Positions 21,147 to 31,522 of a stretch of 64,000 nucleotides of DNA are shown here, in pieces (within the stretch, counting starts at the first letter, position 1; the number at the start of each line of letters is the position of its first letter). Both the position numbers and the translations under genes were made by a program. The notes under the pieces are model-generated. The model was not told where the DNA came from. It made no database searches and was given only the letters and a program-made list of their open reading frames with translations. The DNA is taken from assembly GCF_003324165.1 (NCBI RefSeq), contig NW_025407831.1, positions 434,001 through 498,000 on the forward strand, given 5' to 3'. This DNA is from Naegleria lovaniensis. Taxonomy: Eukaryota > Heterolobosea > Eutetramitea > Acrasida > Naegleriidae.

Positions 21147-21932
21147 TTATTTCCTGGATCCGTAAACGATGGAAACAATTAACAACGTGACCAAAATGGT
21201 GGTCAGCAACATGTTGAAAAAGAGTGTCAATAAAAATCCAATGAATGCGAACCTTCCTGTTTTGTTAATCTTTGCATCTTCGCTTTTACGGTATTTCAAT
21301 AAAGGATAAAAAGGCATACATGATAAAAATCCAAGGCCTGTAAAATAGAATACAATACAAACAATGATTGAGATTAAAAAATTGCTTTCTGCTTCTTTTC
21401 GTGCTTGCTGTTTTTTGACCGCTTGTTGAAATTCACTTTCGATACCTTGATTTTTAAGCTCATTTTCTCCTGAGGGAGACCATATAGGTTTTTCGTCAAC
21501 TGTTGTGAGTCGTGGATTATCGATTTGCAATGTTGAAGGAAGAGAAAACCTTCTTTTAATTCTAGAAGATGCATAGCCATCGACCACTGAAGCATTCGAT
21601 GGTCGTGCTCCATAATAATTAGAAGTGGTCGTTAATCTAAATTGCAAATTGGAATAATCCATGCGAGGTTGAAATGGCGCAGTAGAATCCGCTGTTGTGG
21701 TCGTTGATGAGCTTGCTGAAAATTGAAAGTTATTTCTCTGTTCCCCTAAAAACATGGGTTCATAATAAATACTGTTAGGAACGTGCTTGTGAGCATGGGA
21801 CGAAAATGTTTCACGATTAAAACCAGTTGGGATACCCGAATAGTAAGGCTGGTTTGTAGCATCAAGTTGTAAGTGATTGACCGATTGAAGTTCAATAGGT
21901 TGAGGTTGTGTGGGTGTTTGTGGTTGCATCAT
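21147..21932 (-). CDS. C-terminal two-span membrane protein, orphan
   Basis: 261 residues. Residues 1-180 are polar and probably disordered (Gln/Pro/Ser/Thr-rich, cytosolic-looking). Two hydrophobic spans lie near 187-210 (LISIIVCIVFYFTGLGFLSCM) and 226-256 (FAFIGFLLTLFFNMLLTTILVTLLIVSIV), separated by a short basic loop (LLKYRKSEDAKINKTG). The layout recalls small two-TM tail proteins in which both termini face the cytosol. No family recognised. Convergent with CFAP36, 86 bp between stops. Confidence 0.55.
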   Translation of the reverse strand: MMQPQTPTQPQPIELQSVNHLQLDATNQPYYSGIPTGFNRETFSSHAHKHVPNSIYYEPMFLGEQRNNFQFSASSSTTTTADSTAPFQPRMDYSNLQFRLTTTSNYYGARPSNASVVDGYASSRIKRRFSLPSTLQIDNPRLTTVDEKPIWSPSGENELKNQGIESEFQQAVKKQQARKEAESNFLISIIVCIVFYFTGLGFLSCMPFYPLLKYRKSEDAKINKTGRFAFIGFLLTLFFNMLLTTILVTLLIVSIVYGSRK

Positions 21933-22277
21933 TTTCTTCTCAAACGTTCATCATTAGTTTCGAATCATTCCATCTGTCGGCATTCTTCAATAAGGAAAAA
22001 CTCATCATTCGGGCGAGAATGTAGAAAAGCTTTGGAATAGGTGCTCATCAATTTTCATCCCAATACTAAATGAAGATTGAATTTGGGATAATTCCAAACT
22101 TGTATTTTGGTAGAGCAACTAAAGGTGGACCATGCTCACGATCGCGATCCGTAATACTAGCTACTCATGGGATCATGACCTTCCGATAGCAACAGCATCT
22201 GGGTTTTCTGAACAACAAATACCCAAAGCTGCGTTTTGTGAGTTGAACCACCAATTTAATTTTTTTTTTAAATAAAA
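21933..22277. other. Divergent intergenic region, no gene seen
   Basis: About 345 bp separating the two-span membrane protein and the exonuclease. It ends in a T/A run just before the exonuclease ATG. No structured element noticed. Confidence 0.5.
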
Positions 22278-24413
22278 ATGACACAAAACAAACCTTCGCA
22301 TTTGTTGGTGGAGACGAGGGAGCGATCAAATTCTGAAGTTTCTAATGATGATGATGAAGAGGAGGAGGAAGAGGAGGTTGTGGATCATCATGGACTTAAA
22401 CAGGAAGATGATGATATGAAATCGGAGTTGAAATCTCTGGTTTCCGAAGTGATAGAGCACTCAAAAGAAGATCAAAATCATTTGGAAGAACCTCCTATGG
22501 AGATTGGTTCGGTTTCTAATGATACCACCATTAGAGGCAAATTGACCATGTTTTCAAATTGTCTCGTGAACGACTTTGTCACCGTATTTAAAGATAATCC
22601 CGAACAACGAGAATTGGTGTATGACTCCTTGTTCTATCCGCATCATATCCGATCTGTTGTGCTACAAGAAAAGAGAAAGAAAAAGTCAACTCCATCAAAT
22701 CCTTTGAGCTCTCCAACTGGAATGCCTGGTATCATAGACTTGGACAGCCCAGATAACGACATGACAGCGATTCATTTATATTACTTGATTGCAATTCTGA
22801 AAGAACGCCAAAGATATCAAATCAAACAATATTTAAATAACCCAAACGTGCGAATAATCCTATCATCTCAAGTTGAGGAATATCCTATTATCAATGATGA
22901 CAGCATCCAGCTTCATTACAATGATTTTGGTGTCTCCATTGATACCTTGTGTTATTGTCTGGAAAGTAACAGATACATTGAACTTTCTGACGAAGGAAAG
23001 TTGATTAAGACGTTAAGAAACTCATTTTTGAAACCTATAGTTATCACAAAGAAGAAGCTTGTTGCATTTTTGAGTCTATATCCGGATTTGTTTGAAATCA
23101 CCAAACCACGTAAACAACTAGACGTGATTTCTCTAAAATTTTTGTGCTTTTCATTCGATGAAAATTATCAGCTTGTTGACCGATTACGTTTAGAATTATC
23201 TGGAAATGTTGTGAGGCTAGTTGGGCGTGCTTCTGGAGAAATTGAGTGTTGTTCCATAGACTTCCGTAATCTTCCAGAAAAAAAGATTTTAGACGTGAAC
23301 AACGAAGAACATATCAAGTTGATTTTAAAGATACTATCAGAGGACTTTCCAAAAAATAGAACTGCTTTCAAGCTCAGCGTATTGAGAAAAGTAATCTTCA
23401 ACAAGTACGACTATAAGCCCTTCAATCTTGTTTCTTTCCTATGCTGCTTTCCTCAACATTTCCAAATTAATCCAAAAGCAAACAAGAAAGTGAAAAGAAT
23501 TTTACCAGCAGTGGATGACTACAAACCAAGAATTGAAAATCTCATGTTTGGTAGTGGTGTTGAGTCTAAAAAGTCACAGTCTTCAAATGTCGTAGATTCA
23601 GCTCTTACAAAACCTTTATTTGAGTTACCAGCAAGCGATCAATACACAGTAGTATTTGCTACTAATCCATCCGACGTTGATGACTGGATCGAGAAATATA
23701 TTTATCAAGCTCTTGAAGTTGGAGGTGAAGACACTGTAGTTGTTGGAATGGATACTGAATTTGATTTATTTAAACTCAACAAGAATTATCAATTGAATCC
23801 AGTACTTCACGAAAAATTGTGGAAATTATTCAAAAAACAGAAGCAATTTTGCTCTACAACTGGAATATCTATTTACAACAATGCTGAATCAGAATATCTC
23901 AAAACACAATATTTCAAAGAATTTGAACAGACTGCATTTCCTGACCTCATTCAATTGTCAACTGGAAGTTCTTGTTTGCTCTATGGAGGCTGTGAAGGTA
24001 TCCATGCACCATCACCACTTTTTGTTCAACTAATGTACGACAAGAGAGTACTGAAAACATGGTGCTCTTATGGCGAGGATGTCAAGCTGATCAAGTTATG
24101 GTTTCAACATTTTGAGATGGCTCCTCAAGGAAAAGAATTTGAAAGCTTGATCGAGTTAGATGCCTCTCAGAAAGGTGCATCTTATTTATGTGAACAGCTA
24201 CTTGGAATGAAAATGGCCAAAGAACGCTCTGTACAAGTTTCCAGATGGTCTCGGTTGAACTTGTCTACCATACAGAAAAAGTATGCTGCGCAAGATAGTT
24301 ATTTGAATTGGTTGCTCTTTTCGAAAATGGAATCAGAAAGAAAAGACTATTCTACTCTTGAGGACACGGAAGATATTTCCTTCTCTTTGTTTGACCCAAC
24401 CACACAACTTTAA
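22278..24413 (+). CDS. DEDDy 3'-5' exonuclease-domain protein (Egalitarian/EXD-like layout)
   Basis: 711 residues, single exon. C-terminal exonuclease (about 470-700) retains all catalytic acids: GMDTEF (Asp492, Glu494), GEDVKLI (Asp601) and YAAQDSY (Tyr669, Asp673), the Tyr marking the DEDDy subclass (WRN-exo, Rrp6, EXD1). There is a long insertion between motifs I and II. Upstream, after an acidic leader, the region 190-420 has three spaced segments of the same type (a helix, then a FLSLYPDLFEI or FLCCFPQHFQI motif, then a strand), which look like repeated winged-helix folds as in Egalitarian. The likely substrate is RNA, or the domain may serve RNA binding. Nuclear or perinuclear location not shown. 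Confidence 0.65.
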   Translation: MTQNKPSHLLVETRERSNSEVSNDDDEEEEEEEVVDHHGLKQEDDDMKSELKSLVSEVIEHSKEDQNHLEEPPMEIGSVSNDTTIRGKLTMFSNCLVNDFVTVFKDNPEQRELVYDSLFYPHHIRSVVLQEKRKKKSTPSNPLSSPTGMPGIIDLDSPDNDMTAIHLYYLIAILKERQRYQIKQYLNNPNVRIILSSQVEEYPIINDDSIQLHYNDFGVSIDTLCYCLESNRYIELSDEGKLIKTLRNSFLKPIVITKKKLVAFLSLYPDLFEITKPRKQLDVISLKFLCFSFDENYQLVDRLRLELSGNVVRLVGRASGEIECCSIDFRNLPEKKILDVNNEEHIKLILKILSEDFPKNRTAFKLSVLRKVIFNKYDYKPFNLVSFLCCFPQHFQINPKANKKVKRILPAVDDYKPRIENLMFGSGVESKKSQSSNVVDSALTKPLFELPASDQYTVVFATNPSDVDDWIEKYIYQALEVGGEDTVVVGMDTEFDLFKLNKNYQLNPVLHEKLWKLFKKQKQFCSTTGISIYNNAESEYLKTQYFKEFEQTAFPDLIQLSTGSSCLLYGGCEGIHAPSPLFVQLMYDKRVLKTWCSYGEDVKLIKLWFQHFEMAPQGKEFESLIELDASQKGASYLCEQLLGMKMAKERSVQVSRWSRLNLSTIQKKYAAQDSYLNWLLFSKMESERKDYSTLEDTEDISFSLFDPTTQL

Positions 24414-24461
24414 AGTGTAAATTTTAATGATGTAATAACACCATAAATTAATATCAACTAT

Positions 24462-25940
24462 TTACTTAGTTTTCATTTTCTTTCTCATTTCACGTTCTTT
24501 TCTTCTCTGCTTTTCTAATCGTTCTTCTCTCTCATCTTCCAATCGAGCAATTCTTTCAGCCTCAGCTTCCTCGTCTGCAATATCGTCATACCGTGCTTCC
24601 TCAATGTCATCATCGTCGTCATAGTCTCCATAATTTTGATAACATCTTTGATTTGGACGTAAGAAAAGTCTAGCAATGGATCCAGGTCTATAAGTGTCGT
24701 TGCCTCGTAATCGATCAAAAGCAAATGGATCATATGGATTTGGAGGTGGAATATATCTGTCGTGGGAAGGCGCCTCATCTTCGTCGTCACTATATTCGTA
24801 TTCATCCTCTTCATCTTCCTCTTCTTCATCATCCAGCACTTCTGCCTTTCTCTTTGGTACAGGAGGCTTTGCAATTGAGGCAGAGTTTGGTTTGGGACGA
24901 TTTGCTATGGCCTGTTTTGCTACACCTCCAGATATCCTTACTTGATTGCTACTCACAGATTTAACAGGAATATTGGATTGGCGTGCCGTAGCATTGGATT
25001 TAATTTTTGACGATGCTTGAGAGGAAGTTGAAGCACGTGGAAGGGCTGCATTCGAGGATGATTTTTGTACGGATGTTTTTTGTTGAGCTCTTTGAGGAGG
25101 AGGTGGGGCTTGTGAAGCTTTTGGTTTGGAAGGTGTAATGGTTTGGGACTTGCTCGATGAAATAGTGCCATTACTCATTGAGGTTGCGCCACTTTTTTTT
25201 GGAATTTTAAATGAAGAGGAAGTATTTGAAGCTCTTTGGTCAAGTGAAGAGTTGCTACTGCTACTAGAATTCTTTTTTTTGATTGTTGGAAGATCCAATG
25301 ATTGTGTACCAAGCATGGTACTGTCACGATTCAGAGTGGTGTGTGTCGATTTCTTATTTACATTTTGATTTCGCATTGTTGAATGATCATTTGTGGATGA
25401 TTTCTTTTTAGTTTGTTGTGATGAGGAACTTGTGGATGCTATTTTGGAGCTGCCATTACTGGATGATGATTTTTGTTGTTGCTGATTGGATGCCTTCTCT
25501 TCGATGGCGTGTTTTCTTTTTTCTTCGGATTTTAATCTTTTTTGCTGCTCAATGTAAGAAGCTTGTAATTCGGGAGGAATTACAATTTCGTCATAAATCA
25601 TGTGTTTAGCAAGAGCTTGTAAATCAAATTTCTTCGGAGGTTCCTCTTTTCGTTTTTGAGAGGGTTTTTTAGTTGTAGGATTTTCCTTCTGAAGTCTCAT
25701 ATCTAAATAATCAGCGCTTGTTATTTTTGGCATGTTTTGTCTATTGCTCTCTTCTAACTCTCGTAAAAATTCGTAACTTTTTCTGTGCTCGTCTTCATAA
25801 TCGTTCCGCGATGATGAATAAGTCCATTGATGATTATTACTTGTTATTGATGATGATCCATTATTCCTCACAGCTGTATTTCGGGAGCCATTTGATGATG
25901 ATGATGCAGGAGGCCGAGGTGGTCGGATGGCTGTTTGCAT
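24462..25940 (-). CDS. SPT2: SPT2 chromatin protein (histone H3-H4 chaperone)
   Basis: 492 residues from the ATG at 25940, which has the local A-rich context (an upstream in-frame ATG at 26066 adds an unrelated hydrophobic stretch and is rejected). The C terminus (about 400-492) shows the SPT2 signature: FDRLRGNDTYRPGSIARLF, NYGDYDDDDDIEEARYDDI, ADEEAEAERIARLEDERE, then a basic K/R tail (RRKEREMRKKMK). The rest is Ser/Lys-rich and disordered; a helical PKKFDLQALAKHMI near 120 is conserved-looking. SPT2 binds H3-H4 tetramers and prevents spurious transcription behind RNA polymerases. Confidence 0.8.
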   Translation of the reverse strand: MQTAIRPPRPPASSSSNGSRNTAVRNNGSSSITSNNHQWTYSSSRNDYEDEHRKSYEFLRELEESNRQNMPKITSADYLDMRLQKENPTTKKPSQKRKEEPPKKFDLQALAKHMIYDEIVIPPELQASYIEQQKRLKSEEKRKHAIEEKASNQQQQKSSSSNGSSKIASTSSSSQQTKKKSSTNDHSTMRNQNVNKKSTHTTLNRDSTMLGTQSLDLPTIKKKNSSSSSNSSLDQRASNTSSSFKIPKKSGATSMSNGTISSSKSQTITPSKPKASQAPPPPQRAQQKTSVQKSSSNAALPRASTSSQASSKIKSNATARQSNIPVKSVSSNQVRISGGVAKQAIANRPKPNSASIAKPPVPKRKAEVLDDEEEEDEEDEYEYSDDEDEAPSHDRYIPPPNPYDPFAFDRLRGNDTYRPGSIARLFLRPNQRCYQNYGDYDDDDDIEEARYDDIADEEAEAERIARLEDEREERLEKQRRKEREMRKKMKTK

Positions 25941-26177
25941 TTTTTTAAATTGGTTTGGAATTTGCAAAATCCAAAAATACATTTGTCTGCTTTGACCCGA
26001 AATCTCGATTATTATTAAAAGTTGTAAACGAAAGCCAGGCAGATTGATTTCATTACCTCTTTCCATTGATCACTGATTAGCCTTTTTCTTCAGGAGTTAT
26101 CGGAGGTAACTGTGCACACACGTTCGGCTAAAAACAGAAATTGTAAATACTGAACGACACTCCATCAACAGAGAAAA

Positions 26178-28217
26178 ATGAGCAAAACCCTCTTCAGCGG
26201 TCTTGTGTTCTGCATGTCAGGCACACTCTCAAAAGGAAGAAGCGAGATTGAGAAAATCATTAAAAATCATGGCGGAAAGGTATCATCATCAATTACAAAG
26301 GCCACGACTCATTTGATAACGACTCAGAATGAATTTGATAGTCCTACCGGTAAAGTTTCCAAAGCTTTGGAAGATCCCGAACGTGTATCTATTGTAAATG
26401 AAGACTTTTTGTGGGATTCTATTTCTCAATCAACGGTCGTTCCTGTAAAGAAATATTTATTTGGAAATGATGATGGCGATGATGAAGATGATAAGGATGA
26501 CGAGGAAGAGGAAGAAGATAACGCACAAGATGATGTCAATTTTGAACCCAAACAAAAGAAGAGAAAGCTCACACAAACTACTGATGTTGTCGAACCATTG
26601 GTCAAGTTTGAAAACTTTTCTCTCTTGAATGATGACTTGTTGTTTGTCATTTTCAAATATTTGAATGTTGAGGAGCTCATTAGATTGTGTTATGTCAATT
26701 CCAAGTTTTACTCATTGATTTCTGATGAGAGCAATGAAGAAACTGTGACATTCTTAATCAACGTGAGAAATAACTATCTCAACTCTCGTGTTGCATCTAT
26801 GAAACCATCCAAATTCTTTCAAACAATCCACAATTGTGAGTATGATGAAGATGATGAAGATGAGCGTCGACGCAGATATATGACTCCTGAAGAGGTTGAA
26901 GAAGAATCCAAAAAAGAAAAACCAGTTGTTCAAAGCTTGGTAAAGTCACAAAATAGAATGACACTTTCTTTAGAAAAGTGGAAGACATGGAAGAACAAGC
27001 ATGTAAAAGCCATAAAGGCCTATCAGACCTCCCACAAGAATGCAAAAAGAAGTGACTACAAGTATAGTTTATTGGAGTCCATCAAGTTCAGAAGATTTAT
27101 GGACAGATTCTTTGATTGTGATTTCATTTATGCAAGAGTGTCAGAGTGTGACGATGATGTTGACACCGACGAACCAGTTGATGGCCAAGAAGAAGAAAGA
27201 ACCAACACTTTCAAAGGAGGCCTTAAAAGTCAACTCAGAAAAATCCTTAACCACATTGAAAAATTTGAAGAAATTAGCTTTGGTCGTCACGAGGAAGAAA
27301 TGTACGAGAATTATCCAAAAATTTATTATGAATGGATCAAGACCAACGCTGCCAAGTTACAAAACATTAAGAGCATTTACATGATGGAGGTAAGTTTCTG
27401 AAATACATGTATTACAGAAATCGTCAAACACGACAACACGACCATTCGTCTTATGAAAATGATTAGGTTCCCCAGAGTGACTGTGAAGTCTCATGGCTGC
27501 ATCATAATGACATCACCGAGATTTTGAACAGCTTACCCAAGTTGAGCATTTGGCAATCAAAAGGTTCTATTGATTTGCAACTTCAACCAAACATCTCACA
27601 TGTTTCTTTAAGATCCATCATTTTGGTTTCCACTGGATTGTCTGCACCACTGTTGACCAATTTATTCACGGCGTATTTGCCAAATCTTCATCACTTGGAA
27701 CTGTTTTTGGGAACGAGTGACCAAGGTGGTGATTTCCCGCCTGGTAAGTGTTCAAAAGCTTTGCGTGTTTTTTCAAATAATCATTCTCCACTTTTTGTTA
27801 GAATTACTCGAAACAACCTTGTTGAAGAAAGAGGAGACTGGAATTTTCCCATCATTAACCTATCTTGGACTACGAAATTATGAACATATCAACAAGATCA
27901 GTAAGGCAATTTTTGAAAGTGCTGTTGCCAAGCGTGTAAGCACAATTGACATTTCATTGGGCAATCTATACGACAAAGGTGTCAAGTCATTTATTGAAAT
28001 CTTGGAAAATGGTATCAACACAGACTTTATGTGTCTTGAAGTGCTTGACGTACATCGCAATTATATTTCCAAGGAAATGAGAGCTCGTTTGCTCGAGTTG
28101 CCTGTTGTTGTGAACTGTGTGCCATCGAGCGACAACTATGCCGATGACGACAACCAGGAAGAGGAAAACGAAGATGGGGATGATTATGGTGATAGATATA
28201 TCGCTCTGAGTGAATAA
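26178..28217 (+). CDS. BRCT + F-box + leucine-rich protein
   Basis: Exons 26178-27389, 27467-27743 and 27802-28217 (introns 77 and 58 bp, phases 0 and 1), 634 residues. Residues 1-92 are a BRCT domain of PARP1/RFC type (LFSGLVFCMSGTL, HGGKVSSSITKATTHLI, VSIVNEDFLWDSI). An acidic stretch (98-120) and a basic NLS-like KQKKRKL follow. Residues 146-182 form an F-box (FSLLNDDLLFVIFKYLNVEELIRLCYVN). The C-terminal half has irregular leucine-rich repeat character (LVSTGLSAPLLTNLF, LPNLHHLELFLG, YLGLRN, LEVLDVHRNYIS) and ends acidic. F-box proteins link substrates to SCF ubiquitin ligases, while BRCT binds phospho-peptides or DNA ends, so a damage-directed substrate receptor is inferred. Confidence 0.7.
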
Positions 28218-28285
28218 GGAGTTTTGAGGGTTCGGTTCTAATGATGAATTAATCCATTGTAATGCATTTATTAAAATCAAGTTGG

Positions 28286-30181
28286 TTATCGTCTTGCATT
28301 GGAGGTGTTAGGGCAAATATGATTATATCTTTGTGCATGTCCTCTGTTATGGGACATGGTTCGACATTCCATACCATACCAACAATTAGGACGAGACGTC
28401 ACAGATTGTGGTAGTTCCGAGTTGGGAATCGCTGCTCTGTATTGATAAATCAAGTCAGAAAACACCTTAATTGCGCATTGTTTGCAAACTCGTGTTTCAG
28501 TAGTAACAGAAGTGTATGTTGGATTCGTAAAGGTTCCATTTTCCAAGCTGGTCATGCAAGTATTGTAGACATCTTGTGGAGATATGGACTTGCTTTGAAT
28601 GTAATTAATTAAAATATCTCTTTCGTGTTGATTGTTGCTGAGACACGTAGGAGGAATGGCAATAATAGCTGAGTGCTCTTTGAGCTTGTGAATTCCGTTC
28701 ATAAAGCACATGTCTGCAGTATTGGTCGTTTGTTTGTACAAGTTACAATGAACAGCATGACACAATTCACAAGTGAGTCTTCGATCTTGTGAAAGAGTGG
28801 TATCGTGAACTCGATGCGGCAATGTGCAATGACAAAAAGAGCACAAGCAATGCAAAGCATTGGCTGGACATTGAAATCCATCAATTGTGCTCGCTTGTAA
28901 ACATTCTGGACATCTTGGGGCAACAATGGTCGCTGGTTGAGAGTCGTCTGAAGAAGAATCGTCAGAAACTTCTCGCTCTTCGTCATCGCTGTCTGATGAA
29001 TCGTCATGATTGCTGCTACTACCATTTCTTTTGTATAAAACTAAATCTGTTTTTCCCAAGAAACGATCTTTCGAGTCCATAGATTCTTTTTCTTCTTTCG
29101 ATCGATCTTTTTTAGGATTGTTCTTGAGAAATGATTCTGTTAAATTGTTCATTTGTGGATTTTTCCTTACTTCATGCACTTCTGCTCGACAGGTTGGGCA
29201 ATTAAGGGTTTGGCCCCAATATAAATTTCTACTTGGATCCACCCATGCTGAAAGACATGAGGAACAAAAATTATGAAGACATGGAATCACAGATACTGGC
29301 TTGTAAAATACGGCTGAACAAATTGGGCATGTTAATTCTCTCAACATGTCGCTCTCTTCTTCTTGACTCTCTTCCATGTCACTATCGGTGGCACCCATTA
29401 GGGCCAGTAGTTGTTTTTCCTTCTCAGTTAAAGACTTTTTCTGTTTTTTTGTTTCACTTTTTGGTTCATTTTCCGTTTCTTTAGGCTGGGCATCTTCATA
29501 ATTGTCACGATTTCTCTTTTTTTCATTGTCATCATTAGATGCAGAAGCGGTGGTATTCGTAGTACTGCTATTGAGATCCTCTTTGGATGAAGCTACAGCC
29601 ACATTAGTATTTGTCATTGTTGCAGCGACATTTGAATCTTCCTCATCAACCACAAGCTCTTGAGTATGCTGAGATGTTGCGCTCGTGGTATCAACAGCAG
29701 CTTCACGATGATTTTCCAACTCTACACGATAAATGGGAAGTTCCGAGCTCAACTTGTGATTGACAGATGGCACCACAAGTCCAAGCACATCTCCATGATT
29801 CAAAATCACTTCATTATTCTTTCCCAATTTCTTTCCATTCACAAAACATCCATTGATACTGGTATCTTTACATTTCAAAGAAAATTTCAAAGATTCTTCC
29901 ATTTGAAAATCTTCAATACTCAACACACAATGAGTAGTAGAAATTCTTCCATCATTTACAATACATTCGGAACGATGTTGGGATTTACGGCCAAATTCAA
30001 TCACCTTATCCGTCGAATAAATTTCAACAAGTCCATATTTTGATTGCGGAATGGCCGGGACCAATTTGGCCAACAAAATCTTATTGGAGCCTGTTTCTTT
30101 CATAGTATCATCATCATCTTCGGGAAGAACAATTTCTTCTGTGGTAACATCCAACGTGGATTGTGTTTGAGTGGTGGCCAT
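28286..30181 (-). CDS. CHFR: CHFR-like FHA-RING-PBZ E3 ubiquitin ligase
   Basis: 631 residues. FHA domain about 36-155 (EFGRKSQHRSECIV, GRISTTHCVLSI, DTSINGCFVNGKKL), a low-complexity linker, RING finger 285-331 (CPICSAVF, PCLHNFCSSCL, LNCPTCRAE), an acidic segment, a cysteine-rich region (CPECLQ, CPANALHCLCSFCHC, CELCHAVHC), and a C-terminal PBZ zinc finger (CWYGMEC-RTMSHNRGHAQRYNH, about 600-622) that binds poly(ADP-ribose). This order is that of CHFR, the mitotic-stress checkpoint ligase. A run of N abuts the ATG at one base, so the 5' UTR and any upstream exon are uncertain; the local start agrees with the family. Confidence 0.85.
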   Translation of the reverse strand: MATTQTQSTLDVTTEEIVLPEDDDDTMKETGSNKILLAKLVPAIPQSKYGLVEIYSTDKVIEFGRKSQHRSECIVNDGRISTTHCVLSIEDFQMEESLKFSLKCKDTSINGCFVNGKKLGKNNEVILNHGDVLGLVVPSVNHKLSSELPIYRVELENHREAAVDTTSATSQHTQELVVDEEDSNVAATMTNTNVAVASSKEDLNSSTTNTTASASNDDNEKKRNRDNYEDAQPKETENEPKSETKKQKKSLTEKEKQLLALMGATDSDMEESQEEESDMLRELTCPICSAVFYKPVSVIPCLHNFCSSCLSAWVDPSRNLYWGQTLNCPTCRAEVHEVRKNPQMNNLTESFLKNNPKKDRSKEEKESMDSKDRFLGKTDLVLYKRNGSSSNHDDSSDSDDEEREVSDDSSSDDSQPATIVAPRCPECLQASTIDGFQCPANALHCLCSFCHCTLPHRVHDTTLSQDRRLTCELCHAVHCNLYKQTTNTADMCFMNGIHKLKEHSAIIAIPPTCLSNNQHERDILINYIQSKSISPQDVYNTCMTSLENGTFTNPTYTSVTTETRVCKQCAIKVFSDLIYQYRAAIPNSELPQSVTSRPNCWYGMECRTMSHNRGHAQRYNHICPNTSNARR

Positions 30182-30182
30182 T

Positions 30183-30192
30183 NNNNNNNNNN
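30183..30192. other. Assembly gap (10 N)
   Basis: Ten ambiguous bases directly upstream of the CHFR-like ATG. Ten is a conventional placeholder size, so the true gap length is unknown and the CHFR promoter may be incomplete. Confidence 0.95.
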
Positions 30193-30480
30193 TTTTTAAT
30201 AAAAATTTTAAAGACTTGAAAATTCCAATCCGAAGAGGATTTTCCAAAAAGGCATTTGGCTGAATTCATGGAAATTGTAAATTATTGACATACAACCCAT
30301 CTCATGTTTCGTCGCATTAGTGTCTTCATGTACCATCCTTGAATGTTAGCTCTCCAACACCCAACCAATCGTGCACGGATCATGAACCGATCCTCAATTT
30401 CAAAAAAAAAATCATCATTCTTGTGATCTCTGTCTTCGATTCCGATCATCAAATAATCCTAAACAAATTCCAACAACACC

Positions 30481-31305
30481 ATGTCACAACCATCCACACA
30501 TTCCCACCTCTCTGATTCTCAAAAATCTCAAATTAAAACAAAATGGAATCAAGCATTTAAAATTGCATCCCACATGACAAGTTCAGAAGCTTTGAACGAT
30601 GGTACTTTTACACATCACGGAACCAAGGAAGAAATTGATATTTATTATAAAAAGACAGATACGACGACTATTATTCGAGGAGATACCATTTGTGAACAAA
30701 TTAAACCAGATGAGTTTTTGGAAGCGTTTGTTTCATTGGATTTGTCAGTGAAGCATCAATTGGATAGTAATTCAAAGAGAATTGAAGTGGTTGAGAAATG
30801 GGAGGATGAAGATGGAATTTGGAAGCTCATGTATTATGTGATCAGTACAGGACGTAAGTGTGTTGGTTCCATGTATGAATATTCGTGTGAACAAATACAA
30901 ATTTCGAAAATTAATGACCACTGACATCATCGATAACTGAAAACAATCGATTCAGCATTTGTTTCCGACAGAGACTTTGTTTACATTACCAAAACATTCA
31001 AAAAAGATAATGTCACGTTCTTTGCATCCACAAGTTGTCACGACGTCGTCGAATTGCCTTCACATGTGACACCTCAAAAAGGTGCAGTAAGAGCCACAAA
31101 CGTTTTCGTTTGCATGAGAATGGAAGAGTTAGAAAATGGTGATTTACATGTTACGTATTCCACTCAGGCTGATCCTAATGGATGGGTTCCTCACAGTATT
31201 GTCAATGCTGTCATTTACTCGGTACCATTAACACTCGCAAAGAATGCAAAATTCAAACAAAGAAAACTTAGAAAGGTACCAAATTCACCTTCTCATCATG
31301 ATTAA
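30481..31305 (+). CDS. START-domain lipid-binding protein
   Basis: Exons 30481-30853 and 30956-31305, phase-1 join across a 102-bp GTAAGT...TTCAG intron; 240 residues. The protein consists of one START-like fold: strands SSEALNDGTFTHHG and DIYYKKTDTTTIIRGDTI, a helix DEFLEAF, then KRIEVVEKWED, and after the splice PFVSDRDFVYITK, CMRMEELENGDLHVTYSTQADPNGWVPHSIVNAV and a C-terminal helix. The RDFV and GWVP motifs with the final amphipathic helix are family hallmarks. No signal or TM, so a cytosolic lipid-transfer role is inferred; the lipid is unknown. Confidence 0.75.
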
Positions 31306-31522
31306 TTTGTGGCATTGTTGTAGCCATTATCATGATTTATGGATCTATGGATTGACCACTGATCCTTAAATTGTTCACCTCAATATTATTTATGTGTTGT
31401 GTGAATTACAAGATGCAATGTCAAAAACGCATCAAGAGGTGATGATGAATTAAAAAGTGTAATTACGAACAATTTATTGTCAATTATGCAAAATGATAAT
31501 TTTTTTTTGTGGATCTGACACT

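Noticed and set aside
24462-26066. SPT2 start at 26066
   Set aside because: The extra 42 residues are hydrophobic and unlike the family; the ATG at 25940 has the local A-rich start context.
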